Origin: a virus
Reading direction: 5' to 3' (one strand)
Virus record (IMG/VR): IMGVR_UViG_3300033984_000293
Location: 92,627 to 156,626 of that record
DNA: 64,000 bases
Positions 57,757 through 64,000 of the stretch are shown here, piece after piece. A program made the position numbers and the translations under genes. Position 1 is the stretch's first letter; each line of letters begins with the position of its first letter. A model generated the notes under the pieces. That model was not told where the DNA came from. It saw only the letters and a program-made list of their open reading frames with translations, and did not search any database.

Positions 57757-58437
57757 TTATTTCTTTTTAAATTGTTCAAACCATCCTAATTTAACAGTAT
57801 CTTTATGTTTTTGTTCAAAGTAAGTACAGTGCTTTTCAACTATCTCATTAATCATCACTATAACTTCTTCCTCACTATAACTTCTTTTTTGTTGCCATTT
57901 AGCACCAAATTTCATAGCTCCTAATACAAATCCTTTAGTAAGTTGTCCACAAAAATTAGTTTCCATAAATTTTTCAAAAGCTTCTTCAAGTGTTTCTTTA
58001 GATTCTTGTTTTGGTTCATCAGCAAAGTACATTCTTCTAATATGATATTTCCCAAATGTATATTTTCCGTTTATAAAATCTCCTTCTACTATTTCAACTT
58101 CCTCACAACTTGGATTCTTTACAAAAAATTGTAAAAACTCATCATCAATCTTTTGCACACCATCTTTGATTAAGTCTTGGTCTGTTGTTAATATCACTTT
58201 GTTTTTAAAATTACCTTCATCTCTTGGTCTTGCTTGAAACACACTTCCTTCATATAGATAATAGTCTTTATCATATATACCTTCTTCATCAGATGTTATA
58301 TACACATACTCGTGGGAACACTTGGTACATTCGTTACTATTGGAATGGGATAAATTATCAAACCTCAATTTATTGGAATCCAAATCTCTCCACAATCTAC
58401 TCTCCTTATCGGTGGGAATTAAAAATATGTTTTTCAT
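57757..58437 (-). CDS. Phage protein of the MKNI.LPT..SRL type
   Basis: 226 residues. The N-terminus 'MKNIFLIPTDKESRLWRDLD', 'YITSDEEGIYDKDYYLYEGS', 'KVILTTDQDLIKDGVQKIDD' and 'EFLQFFVKNPSCEEVE' is the same domain as in 56949. A 'CTKC' pair lies at residues 37-40. The C-terminus is a charged helix ('YSEEEVIVMINEIVEKHCTY'). Host-like promoter 14 bases upstream. Confidence 0.75.
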   Translation of the reverse strand: MKNIFLIPTDKESRLWRDLDSNKLRFDNLSHSNSNECTKCSHEYVYITSDEEGIYDKDYYLYEGSVFQARPRDEGNFKNKVILTTDQDLIKDGVQKIDDEFLQFFVKNPSCEEVEIVEGDFINGKYTFGKYHIRRMYFADEPKQESKETLEEAFEKFMETNFCGQLTKGFVLGAMKFGAKWQQKRSYSEEEVIVMINEIVEKHCTYFEQKHKDTVKLGWFEQFKKK

Positions 58438-58451
58438 AAATTATTTTTTTA

Positions 58452-58459
58452 CAAAGATA
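58452..58459 (-). promoter_or_regulatory. Bacteroidota-type -7 box
   Basis: TATCTTTG 14 bases before the ATG at 58437; a TTTTTTG element lies 20 bases further up. Confidence 0.65.
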
Positions 58460-58462
58460 ACA

Positions 58463-58927
58463 TTATTTTCCAAACAATTCAAAAAATTTATCCTTATTTG
58501 TTTTCTCGGGTGGAAAAATAAATGATTGAACGTGAAAGGTTATATAATCCATATCACTATAGGTCATCTTAAAATAATCATCAATCTCCTTACCGTATTC
58601 ATTCTTACTTTTCTTCATACCATTATGATTATTAAAATAGATATCAATACCAACCAAATACTTATATATCGGATTAAATGTCATAGGGTCATACACAGTT
58701 TGTTCTCTATAACCAACTGAAACAACATCGTTAATCTCGGGACATAACTTCAAGATAACATCCTTGAATGTTTCGGGGATTGAAATCACCTTATTATCAG
58801 GAGACCCGTTGAGGTCAGGTTCAACACCTTTTTGTAATTCTCGTATAGGTTCATAATAATCCCGATAACATCCAGCAGGTCCGGTATCTATAATCCTATA
58901 TGCCCCGTTTTCGTCTTCGTTTTCCAT
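58463..58927 (-). CDS. Hypothetical protein
   Basis: 154 residues from the ATG at 58927. 'YRIIDTGPAGCYRDYYEPIR' and 'PMTFNPIYKYLVGIDIYFNN'. Beta-rich; not recognised. Confidence 0.6.
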   Translation of the reverse strand: MENEDENGAYRIIDTGPAGCYRDYYEPIRELQKGVEPDLNGSPDNKVISIPETFKDVILKLCPEINDVVSVGYREQTVYDPMTFNPIYKYLVGIDIYFNNHNGMKKSKNEYGKEIDDYFKMTYSDMDYITFHVQSFIFPPEKTNKDKFFELFGK

Positions 58928-58935
58928 AATAACAA

Positions 58936-59232
58936 TTAGAACATTTCTTTTACTGCACAAATATCTTGTGTTTCGTTTGTGATTTTATCTCTACGAATAT
59001 CCATTTCGTTAAGTTGTTCGGCTAATGAGGCATAACCATATTCATCATTGGTCGGTTTCATTTCCCAAGCATTTACTTCAACATAATTAATAGCTTCCTC
59101 TTGAGTCATACCATCTAATTCCGGATAATCAGAAAGGGTTAATTCTACCGGTTGTTTAGTGATTGATGTTTCATAATATTCTCTTGAGAATACTGCAATT
59201 GTTTTTGGGGTTTGTTCTGTTTGTTCTGACAT
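58936..59232 (-). CDS. Hypothetical protein, paralogue of 42740
   Basis: 98 residues; 'FSREYYETSITKQPVELTLS' and 'PELDGMTQEEAINYVEVN' correspond to the motifs of the 42740 protein. Function unknown. TATATCTTTA, a weak match to the host-like -7 box, lies upstream. Confidence 0.63.
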   Translation of the reverse strand: MSEQTEQTPKTIAVFSREYYETSITKQPVELTLSDYPELDGMTQEEAINYVEVNAWEMKPTNDEYGYASLAEQLNEMDIRRDKITNETQDICAVKEMF

Positions 59233-59262
59233 GATATATAATTTTAGATAAAGATATAAATA

Positions 59263-59290
59263 AAAAACCCCACAATCAAGTGGGGGTTAA
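59263..59290 (-). terminator. Rho-independent terminator
   Basis: AACCCCAC / GTGGGGGTT stem with T-run on the minus strand, overlapping the 59287 stop codon. Confidence 0.8.
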
Positions 59291-59577
59291 TAAAGTTCCT
59301 GGTAATTACGATAATAATCAATCCTATTACCAAAATTTTTTCTAATTAAATCAGTTACATAAACTTTCTGTCCTAATGTTAAATCCTGTCTATCCGTTAA
59401 GTCGGAAATAACACGACGAACAACCTCATCAAAATAATCATCACGATAATAAAATCTGGATACAATTGTAGGTTCACCCATAGAAACCAAATACTTGTCA
59501 ACAAGTTTTCTGATAAGGTCAATTCTTCTCTTAAACCATATGTTATTAAATTGATTCTCTGTAATTATTATTTTCAT
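59287..59577 (-). CDS. Tagged small protein
   Basis: 96 residues. Tag 'MKIIITENQFNNIWFKRRID'. Body is basic and helical ('VRRVISDLTDRQDLTLGQKV'). It follows the 59580 gene by 2 bp. Function unknown. Confidence 0.66.
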   Translation of the reverse strand: MKIIITENQFNNIWFKRRIDLIRKLVDKYLVSMGEPTIVSRFYYRDDYFDEVVRRVISDLTDRQDLTLGQKVYVTDLIRKNFGNRIDYYRNYQELY

Positions 59578-59579
59578 AT

Positions 59580-59954
59580 CTATTCTTCTTTTACAAAATT
59601 ATCAATAATAGTGCTAAGAGGAATTCCAAACATATCAATACCCATATAAGATAATAGTCGATGTTCATCAATACGTTCAACATATTCGGGTTTATAACCA
59701 CCTTCATAAATAAACCATTCACGACCTTCACGTTGTTGAGCCAACCACTTGCCATTTCCGGGTGTCTTAATCCAAAACATAGGTCCCCAATGATTTAATA
59801 GTGTATTAAATTCTCCTTTACTCTCAAACATACGACGTATAAGAACATTAGCTTCCCAATAATTTGTAATCATTTCAATCGTATCCGACAAGTCATACCC
59901 CAATGTGTTGTTGACCATATTCATCAACTTACTTTCTGCAATAATAATTCTCAT
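59580..59954 (-). CDS. Tagged protein, paralogue of 54218
   Basis: 124 residues. Tag 'MRIIIAESKLMNMVNNTLGY', then 'DLSDTIEMITNYWEANVLIR', 'FNTLLNHWGPMFWIKTPGNG' and 'MGIDMFGIPLSTIIDNFVKE', aligning with 54218 over the full length. TATTTAT lies 4 bases upstream. Confidence 0.7.
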   Translation of the reverse strand: MRIIIAESKLMNMVNNTLGYDLSDTIEMITNYWEANVLIRRMFESKGEFNTLLNHWGPMFWIKTPGNGKWLAQQREGREWFIYEGGYKPEYVERIDEHRLLSYMGIDMFGIPLSTIIDNFVKEE

Positions 59955-59958
59955 AATG

Positions 59959-59965
59959 ATAAATA
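59959..59965 (-). promoter_or_regulatory. Late-type TATTTAT box
   Basis: Exactly 4 bases before the ATG at 59954. Confidence 0.6.
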
Positions 59966-59976
59966 TACATCATTCC

Positions 59977-60023
59977 AAAAAAAGGGGGCGGGGGGATTTG
60001 AGAACGACCGAAGGGAGTCCGGG
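59977..60023. repeat. GC-rich intergenic repeat, copy 2
   Basis: A-run, GGGGGCGGGGGGATT, 7 bases, CGACCGAAGGGAGTCCGGGT. It starts at the stop codon of the 60024 gene and ends beside the late promoter of 59580. Confidence 0.85.
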
Positions 60024-60629
60024 TTATCTTTCATTATAAAAATCATCTAAAAATATTTCCAAAGAAGTTTTAGTATTATTTCTCATCATACTAAGTTTTA
60101 TTAATCTATTGTAATCATCACTCCCCTTAACAAATGTTTTAGAAAGACCAACTTGGGTATTACCCTCATTTGACTTTTTTGTCCCATTTTGATATGTTAA
60201 ATTAAACTCTTTCACAAATGAATATAATGGAATACAGTAGTATTCCGTATTAAAATTATCTAAAGCGTCTACGAAGGTAATTAATAAAAAATCAAAATGT
60301 TGATAAGGTCTAATATTCTTAACATTAAACTTCTTATTTACACTTATTGATAATTTATTTTCAAAAACAATATTCTCTTTAGTTTTTTTGGTTCTAAGAA
60401 AAAAATCACCATACCCTAATGATGCGGGAATAGGATACAAATACTTAAAATGATATAATAATTTATCCGTCCATTTATTACCATAAGACTGTGAATTACA
60501 ATACAAGTAACAATTAATAAAAAATCTAATCCAATCCCCTTTGAATACAATATCTGAAATTACATTATGACTAACTAATTTCTTATTAGCTAATACCAAT
60601 TCTTTTAATACGTTTTTTCTCATTATCAA
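60024..60629 (-). CDS. Possible PD-(D/E)xK restriction-type endonuclease
   Basis: 201 residues. 'GYGDFFLRTKKTKENIVFEN' then 'KLS' fits the D...ExK-like core of PD-(D/E)xK nucleases (here ENK), followed by 'IRPYQHFDFLLITFVD', a pattern seen after the core in type II restriction enzymes. Could be a restriction or homing-type nuclease used against competing phages or host DNA. No methylase partner in the window. Its promoter is host-like. Confidence 0.58.
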   Translation of the reverse strand: MIMRKNVLKELVLANKKLVSHNVISDIVFKGDWIRFFINCYLYCNSQSYGNKWTDKLLYHFKYLYPIPASLGYGDFFLRTKKTKENIVFENKLSISVNKKFNVKNIRPYQHFDFLLITFVDALDNFNTEYYCIPLYSFVKEFNLTYQNGTKKSNEGNTQVGLSKTFVKGSDDYNRLIKLSMMRNNTKTSLEIFLDDFYNER

Positions 60630-60640
60630 TTTATTTTTGA

Positions 60641-60671
60641 CAAAGATATAAATAATATTTTAATTATCCAA
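60641..60671 (-). promoter_or_regulatory. Bacteroidota-type promoter
   Basis: TTTG, 20 bases, TATCTTTG (60641-60648) on the minus strand, 11 bases before the ATG at 60629. Confidence 0.65.
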
Positions 60672-60673
60672 AC

Positions 60674-60720
60674 AAAAAAGGGGGCGGGGGGATTGAACCC
60701 GACCGAAGGGAGTCCGGGTC
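60674..60720. repeat. GC-rich intergenic repeat, copy 3
   Basis: A-run, GGGGGCGGGGGGATT, 6-7 bases, CGACCGAAGGGAGTCCGGGT; nearly identical to copy 2. Lies between the 60733 stop codon and the promoter of 60024. Confidence 0.85.
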
Positions 60721-60732
60721 CACAGAGGTCCG

Positions 60733-61140
60733 TCATTCCCGACCCCAACCGTAATGAATAATCTTACCATTCACGTATTCCTTCCAAGTTTTATTCCAAC
60801 GTCCCGAGAACAATACCGTCATACATCCGGAACTATTAGATATCCGATGATAGGAATCACGGGGGAAATAAACCAACACCTTCTCACGTCTAGCAATACG
60901 ATATTCCCCACTAATCTCATCATCCAAGATGTGCTCGTCATACCCCCCAAACAGTTTCACAGACCACGCGTTAAAAGCGTGGGTATGAAACCTATCCTGA
61001 CTACCAAAGGATTTATGAAAATAAAAGAAGATGATGGAGAATAGCCACTTACATTCAAAGACCACGAATTGACTAACGATTTGTTCCCCAAACTCAAACC
61101 TGTTGTATTTGAGAAATGAAATTGATTTTGTTTTTACCAT
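60733..61140 (-). CDS. Cupin-like protein
   Basis: 135 residues. 'SQDRFHTHAFNAWSVKLFGG' has the HxH metal-binding start of a cupin barrel; 'VLVYFPRDSYHRISNSSGCM' gives the later His. Likely a small metal- or sugar-binding enzyme or sensor. Substrate unknown. Confidence 0.7.
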   Translation of the reverse strand: MVKTKSISFLKYNRFEFGEQIVSQFVVFECKWLFSIIFFYFHKSFGSQDRFHTHAFNAWSVKLFGGYDEHILDDEISGEYRIARREKVLVYFPRDSYHRISNSSGCMTVLFSGRWNKTWKEYVNGKIIHYGWGRE

Positions 61141-61211
61141 AATTGTTATATACCTTATGGAATTAAATGATAATCAATTATATTCCGGATGTCAACCAAT
61201 CAAAGCGGGGG

Positions 61212-62474
61212 TTAATGTCTATTCCCTTGACTCTTGTTATCAGAACTCTCCTGTAACACCAAGTTATCATACGTACTATCACCACCTTTAGAATGTGGTT
61301 TATCCTTATGACCCCCATTTATAACCTTACCGTTCTTAACCTGAAGGGGGGTGTAAATCTCAACACTACCATCCAACCTCGTAACAACACCTCCGGTCTC
61401 AATACACTTAGCCAACTTCTCCATCTCAGTGAACAATCTCTTAGAATCCAACTCATAGAAGTATTCCCCAATAAACGGGTGGAAATCATTATACATACAC
61501 TCAAACTTATATTTCAAATTCTTAGTCATAGAACGACATAGATATGTCCAATTACTATTCATAGGATTCTTAAAGGTATCAATTATCCTCTGATTGTCCA
61601 ATTCCAAATACTTATCAACAAACTCAGATATCAAATCCTTATTCAATACACAGTTGTATTCACGACTCATATCCAATAAGAACATAAACAAATTAAATGA
61701 ATTACCCTTAGTAATATCCGATTTAGTTTCGTGTATCAAATTAATACACTTACCCCATACCTTCATAATGTCATTGAAATTCTTCTCATTGAATATTTCA
61801 ACATTCTTATACATCAAATCCAAATTAGTAGTGTTCAATGTCTTGTCCTTTGATTGGTGATAAGATAAAAACTGACTAACCAATTCCAAATCTTTCATCC
61901 TTGAAAAGGTCAACCCACTTATCTTTAATAACTCCCCACTATAATCAATACCGTTCTTACGAATAAACTCAGAAATAATCCCCTCCTCAGCATTCCTTCT
62001 CTCTTGGGGATTAGCAGATGTATTACTGTTCAAATTAATGAAGGTTCTATGTAATTGATTCTTCGTAGCATTGAAAATATACTTTAAACTAATCTCACTA
62101 TTGAAGAAGTCAAACATCATATCACTCAATGGGGAATTCCAATCAATCTCATTATACTTCTCAATCAAAAACTCAGTCCTGTTCCCCCCATCTATTGAAA
62201 TGTAACGATACCCCTGATTCCATAAACTTGAAAAATATTCATAGTCCTTCGTATTATTCTGACTAAAGGAATATTCCATTGAAGACTTAATGTCACACAA
62301 TACAATGTTACTCGCATCTGTACCATCTAACAATGATAAATGATAACTAACCTTGTCGGTTTTCTTCCACACTTTTCTTCTTTGAATAGTTGGGTCATAA
62401 TATACCCTATTCCCCTTAACAATGTGAATGAACCCCTGAATTGTTTTTGACTCGTACTTCTTAATGATTCCCAT
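61212..62474 (-). CDS. DUF262 + HNH nuclease (GmrSD-like)
   Basis: 420 residues. The DUF262/ParB-like domain shows 'YYDPTIQRRKVWKKTDKVSY', 'YISIDGGNRTEFLIEKY' (the DGQQR-type motif) and 'RTFINLNSNTSANPQERRNA'. The end, 'VINGGHKDKPHSKGGDSTYD' then 'NLVLQ', is an HNH nuclease core. This pairing is that of GmrSD-type modification-dependent enzymes; a phage copy may be a defence gene or a mobile nuclease. Host-like promoter upstream. Confidence 0.8.
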   Translation of the reverse strand: MGIIKKYESKTIQGFIHIVKGNRVYYDPTIQRRKVWKKTDKVSYHLSLLDGTDASNIVLCDIKSSMEYSFSQNNTKDYEYFSSLWNQGYRYISIDGGNRTEFLIEKYNEIDWNSPLSDMMFDFFNSEISLKYIFNATKNQLHRTFINLNSNTSANPQERRNAEEGIISEFIRKNGIDYSGELLKISGLTFSRMKDLELVSQFLSYHQSKDKTLNTTNLDLMYKNVEIFNEKNFNDIMKVWGKCINLIHETKSDITKGNSFNLFMFLLDMSREYNCVLNKDLISEFVDKYLELDNQRIIDTFKNPMNSNWTYLCRSMTKNLKYKFECMYNDFHPFIGEYFYELDSKRLFTEMEKLAKCIETGGVVTRLDGSVEIYTPLQVKNGKVINGGHKDKPHSKGGDSTYDNLVLQESSDNKSQGNRH

Positions 62475-62502
62475 AACGTTTATGTTTTAAAGTTTAACGG
62501 GA

Positions 62503-62510
62503 CAAAGATA
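62503..62510 (-). promoter_or_regulatory. Bacteroidota-type -7 box
   Basis: TATCTTTG 28 bases upstream of the ATG at 62474. Confidence 0.6.
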
Positions 62511-62559
62511 ATACTTTTTTTTTAATAACCAAATTTTTTCCAGAATTTTTTTTTTCATA

Positions 62560-62852
62560 TCTCATATTCCAATATACGATATGACCCCATCCGGAAATTT
62601 TCCGGATTACTAATCATTATTTCCGGATACCCAATTAACAGGGGGGATTTTCCCCAATTTTTTTCCAAAAATTTTTTAAGGTTTTTTTTCTCGAATACTT
62701 TGTTTAAGGGATTATCCCCCCTATTTGACTGTCAATATGTCATATATGGAGGGGGGATACGGGGGAGGGAGGGGGTATGCCCCCACATAGGGGGTAAGAT
62801 GGGAGGAGTTATCATAAGTTATGAACACTCCCTCCGGTATGATGTTAATAAG
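62560..62852. other. Non-coding GC-skewed intergenic region
   Basis: No convincing gene here (62475-62852). It holds a CCGGAAATTTTCCGG palindrome (62591-62605), further CCGGA sites, GGGGGGATTTTCCCC at 62641, T-rich runs, and a dense G-tract. It could be a replication or regulatory site; nothing identifies it. Confidence 0.55.
62751..62775 (+). other. Putative G-quadruplex motif
   Basis: Four G-runs with loops of 4, 1 and 1 bases (G6-ATAC-G5-A-G3-A-G5), a textbook four-tract motif in otherwise AT-rich DNA. Confidence 0.65.
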
Positions 62853-63293
62853 TTATTGCATTATGTAATGGTCACGACGTATTCGTCTTGGTACATTAAC
62901 TATCTCCCCTCTGAAGTTTTCGTAAGGGTAATTGATTTGGAATTCTTCCGGTAGTTGTTCATTGACATCAGTCATTAGACGTTCCATGTTATCTGTTGTA
63001 TCATATGATAGGTCTTTAAGTTGGGGGTTGTCATCGTAACTGAATAGACCACCCAATGTATATGTTTCATATGGACCTTGTGTATCAAGATGTTCTACCC
63101 AATGTTTATTGGTTTCAATACCAAAGAAGTTAGCTAACATCTTATAGTCCACCATGAAGTCAATGTTTAACATGGTATCATACTTAAGGAAGTCATTAGA
63201 TGGTTTCCATCCTAAGATGAAAGGGTATTTCTTTTTGATAGCGTTGACCATCATGTCCACACTTCTCATTTGTTTTTTAGTTAATTGTTCCAT
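62853..63293 (-). CDS. Hypothetical protein
   Basis: 146 residues: 'VNAIKKKYPFILGWKPSNDF' and 'FMVDYKMLANFFGIETNKHW'. Helical start and acidic middle. The late-type box 6 bases upstream suggests late expression, but there is no clear tag. Not recognised. Confidence 0.63.
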   Translation of the reverse strand: MEQLTKKQMRSVDMMVNAIKKKYPFILGWKPSNDFLKYDTMLNIDFMVDYKMLANFFGIETNKHWVEHLDTQGPYETYTLGGLFSYDDNPQLKDLSYDTTDNMERLMTDVNEQLPEEFQINYPYENFRGEIVNVPRRIRRDHYIMQ

Positions 63294-63299
63294 ATGTTA

Positions 63300-63306
63300 A
63301 TAAATA
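63300..63306 (-). promoter_or_regulatory. Late-type TATTTAT box
   Basis: Ends 6 bases before the ATG at 63293. Confidence 0.45.
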
Positions 63307-63318
63307 TAATGAAATTTG

Positions 63319-63349
63319 TTTGTGGATACAAATCTTTTTTGTATCTTTG
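63319..63349 (+). promoter_or_regulatory. Bacteroidota-type promoter without a gene
   Basis: TTTG (63319-63322), exactly 19 bases, TATCTTTG (63342-63349): the best match in the window to the Bacteroidota consensus. No convincing reading frame follows for 230 bases. Confidence 0.65.
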
Positions 63350-63354
63350 TACCA

Positions 63355-63435
63355 CAGAATCGGTAATCAGTCCGGATGGGGGCGAACCTTAAGGGTGGAA
63401 GAGTAGACTCCACAGCGCTCTATATTTATATATAT
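63355..63435 (+). ncRNA. Possible small non-coding RNA
   Basis: GC-richer segment right after the promoter at 63319, containing GGATGGGGGCGAACCTTAAG and a possible GTGGA / TCCAC stem-loop. The only reading frame is 24 codons (from the ATG in GGATGGGGG). No terminator is obvious. Function and ends unknown. Confidence 0.35.
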
Positions 63436-63510
63436 CCCCCCATTTACTGAGAATATGATAATGGAGTATATATACTTCTGAAAATAATTGTTAATGAATC
63501 CCCCATTTTG

Positions 63511-63541
63511 TTGAGAATGTCATAATTTATTTATATCTTTG
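63511..63541 (+). promoter_or_regulatory. Bacteroidota-type promoter
   Basis: TTG (63511-63513), 20 bases, TATCTTTG (63534-63541), 45 bases before the ATG at 63587. The leader contains a short GGTGAT / ATCGCC inverted repeat. Confidence 0.6.
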
Positions 63542-63586
63542 TTAATTGACGGTGATTATCGCCGGTAACTATTAAACATTTAAACT

Positions 63587-63739
63587 ATGATGATACTATT
63601 TAATATACTAATTGTGATGGGGGTTCTTATTTTCATTGGTGAAGTTGTGGCTCAGAAACTACCTAAAGACAATTCCTTTGTTATATGGTGGAGGAAACAT
63701 ATCATCGAACATTTATCCGATGATGACCCCCGATTCTAA
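63587..63739 (+). CDS. Small single-pass membrane protein
   Basis: 50 residues; helix 'MILFNILIVMGVLIFIGEVV', then a polar tail ('LPKDNSFVIWWRKHIIEHLS'). A second ATG directly follows the first. Host-like promoter. Overlaps the convergent 63736 gene by 4 bp. Function unknown. Confidence 0.6.
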   Translation: MMILFNILIVMGVLIFIGEVVAQKLPKDNSFVIWWRKHIIEHLSDDDPRF

Positions 63740-64000
63740 TTCCCGTTGATGATATAGTCCTCGACACATTGAAGGGAATGTTCCCTTATCTCCATAGTCA
63801 TCCCTGTTAAGTCCTCACTTGATAGGGGGGAATCTATATTTATCTTTTCTATAATATCCCCCATCTCACATGCCGTTAGAAGTAAAATCTTTTGACTGAT
63901 TGGTTTTCTCTGTCCCGGAAGACTAACATAATTATACTCACACACTCCTGTGTACTGCTCATAACTATAATTTACAATATACTTTTCCCCCTCACAAACA
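63736..64000 (-). CDS. Hypothetical protein, 5'-truncated by window edge
   Basis: The frame is open to the right edge, so the start lies outside the window. The visible part has 'GEKYIVNYSYEQYTGVCEYN' and 'LLLTACEMGDIIEKINIDSP'. Not recognised. Confidence 0.55.
   Translation of the reverse strand, partial: VCEGEKYIVNYSYEQYTGVCEYNYVSLPGQRKPISQKILLLTACEMGDIIEKINIDSPLSSEDLTGMTMEIREHSLQCVEDYIINGN

Noticed and set aside
60674-60720. tRNA 3' half (GGTTCAATCC-like T-arm on the minus strand)
   Set aside because: The T-stem does not pair (C-C mismatch), there is no D-arm, anticodon arm or acceptor partner, and the other two copies lack the TTCAATC loop.
1-64000. tRNA genes
   Set aside because: I looked for T-arm signatures in the gaps and saw none with a plausible cloverleaf.
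1-64000. Bacterial chromosome rather than phage
   Set aside because: DnaK and ClpP alone would allow it, but the endolysin, phage-type small genes, overlapping gene packing, tagged proteins and lack of ordinary housekeeping operons favour a phage.
1-64000. Insertion sequences or transposons
   Set aside because: No transposase-like protein and no terminal inverted repeats with target duplications were seen; the HNH gene at 61212 belongs to the DUF262 type.

Overview
The window looks like an accessory region of a large tailed phage that infects a member of the Bacteroidota. It is AT-rich and dense with short, often overlapping genes. It carries phage-type genes: a GH19 endolysin, a second murein hydrolase, a LamG adhesin, thymidylate synthase, DUF4314, DUF2452, DUF6283, and a pair of paralogues starting with a 'MKNI..LPT..SRL' domain. 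Several genes have the Bacteroidota-type promoter (TTTG, 19-20 bases, TAnnTTTG). DnaK and ClpP look Bacteroidota-like. No portal, terminase, major capsid, polymerase or tRNA gene was seen, so this is not the structural or replication core.

Layout. 1-1.1 kb: the ends of two glycosyltransferase genes. 1.2-16.2 kb: mostly minus-strand, probably late genes for large unrecognised virion-type proteins and small tagged proteins, including a zinc metallopeptidase. 16.2-22.7 kb: small-gene operon with two HAD phosphatases, then dnaK. 22.3-33.4 kb: tagged proteins, endolysin, a class II synthetase-like enzyme, a phosphoesterase, an FKBP isomerase, a packaged-type lysozyme and two more metallopeptidases. 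33.1-41.1 kb: a long minus-strand operon of small proteins with thyA, a cytidylyltransferase, lipoprotein and repeat-protein genes. 41.2-43.4 kb: a plus-strand clpP operon. 43.4-60 kb: a dense cluster of tagged proteins, a second repeat protein and the LamG adhesin. 60-64 kb: two nuclease-like genes, a cupin, GC-rich intergenic DNA and a possible ncRNA.

Three themes stand out. First, about 27 proteins begin with related short tags (of the type MKIIITESQYxxLxE, or ending IxEQ). These recall the capsid-targeting sequences of T4 internal proteins, which the prohead protease cleaves after (L/I)xE. Their cargo is varied: metallopeptidases, lysozyme, membrane proteins, a possible nuclease and many small unknowns. 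I infer an arsenal of proteins packaged in the head and injected into the host. Second, many of these genes have TATTTAT upstream, in about a dozen cases exactly four bases before ATG; this is probably a phage late promoter giving nearly leaderless mRNA. Third, two genes (37.5-38.3 and 50.1-51.5 kb) encode arrays of 12 constant plus 10 variable residues. In the first the DNA repeats every 66 bp (36 bp constant, 30 bp unique), the geometry of a CRISPR array but inside an open reading frame. The constant unit matches the C-terminal motif of several short phage proteins nearby.

All functions are read from sequence motifs by eye; no database search was possible.
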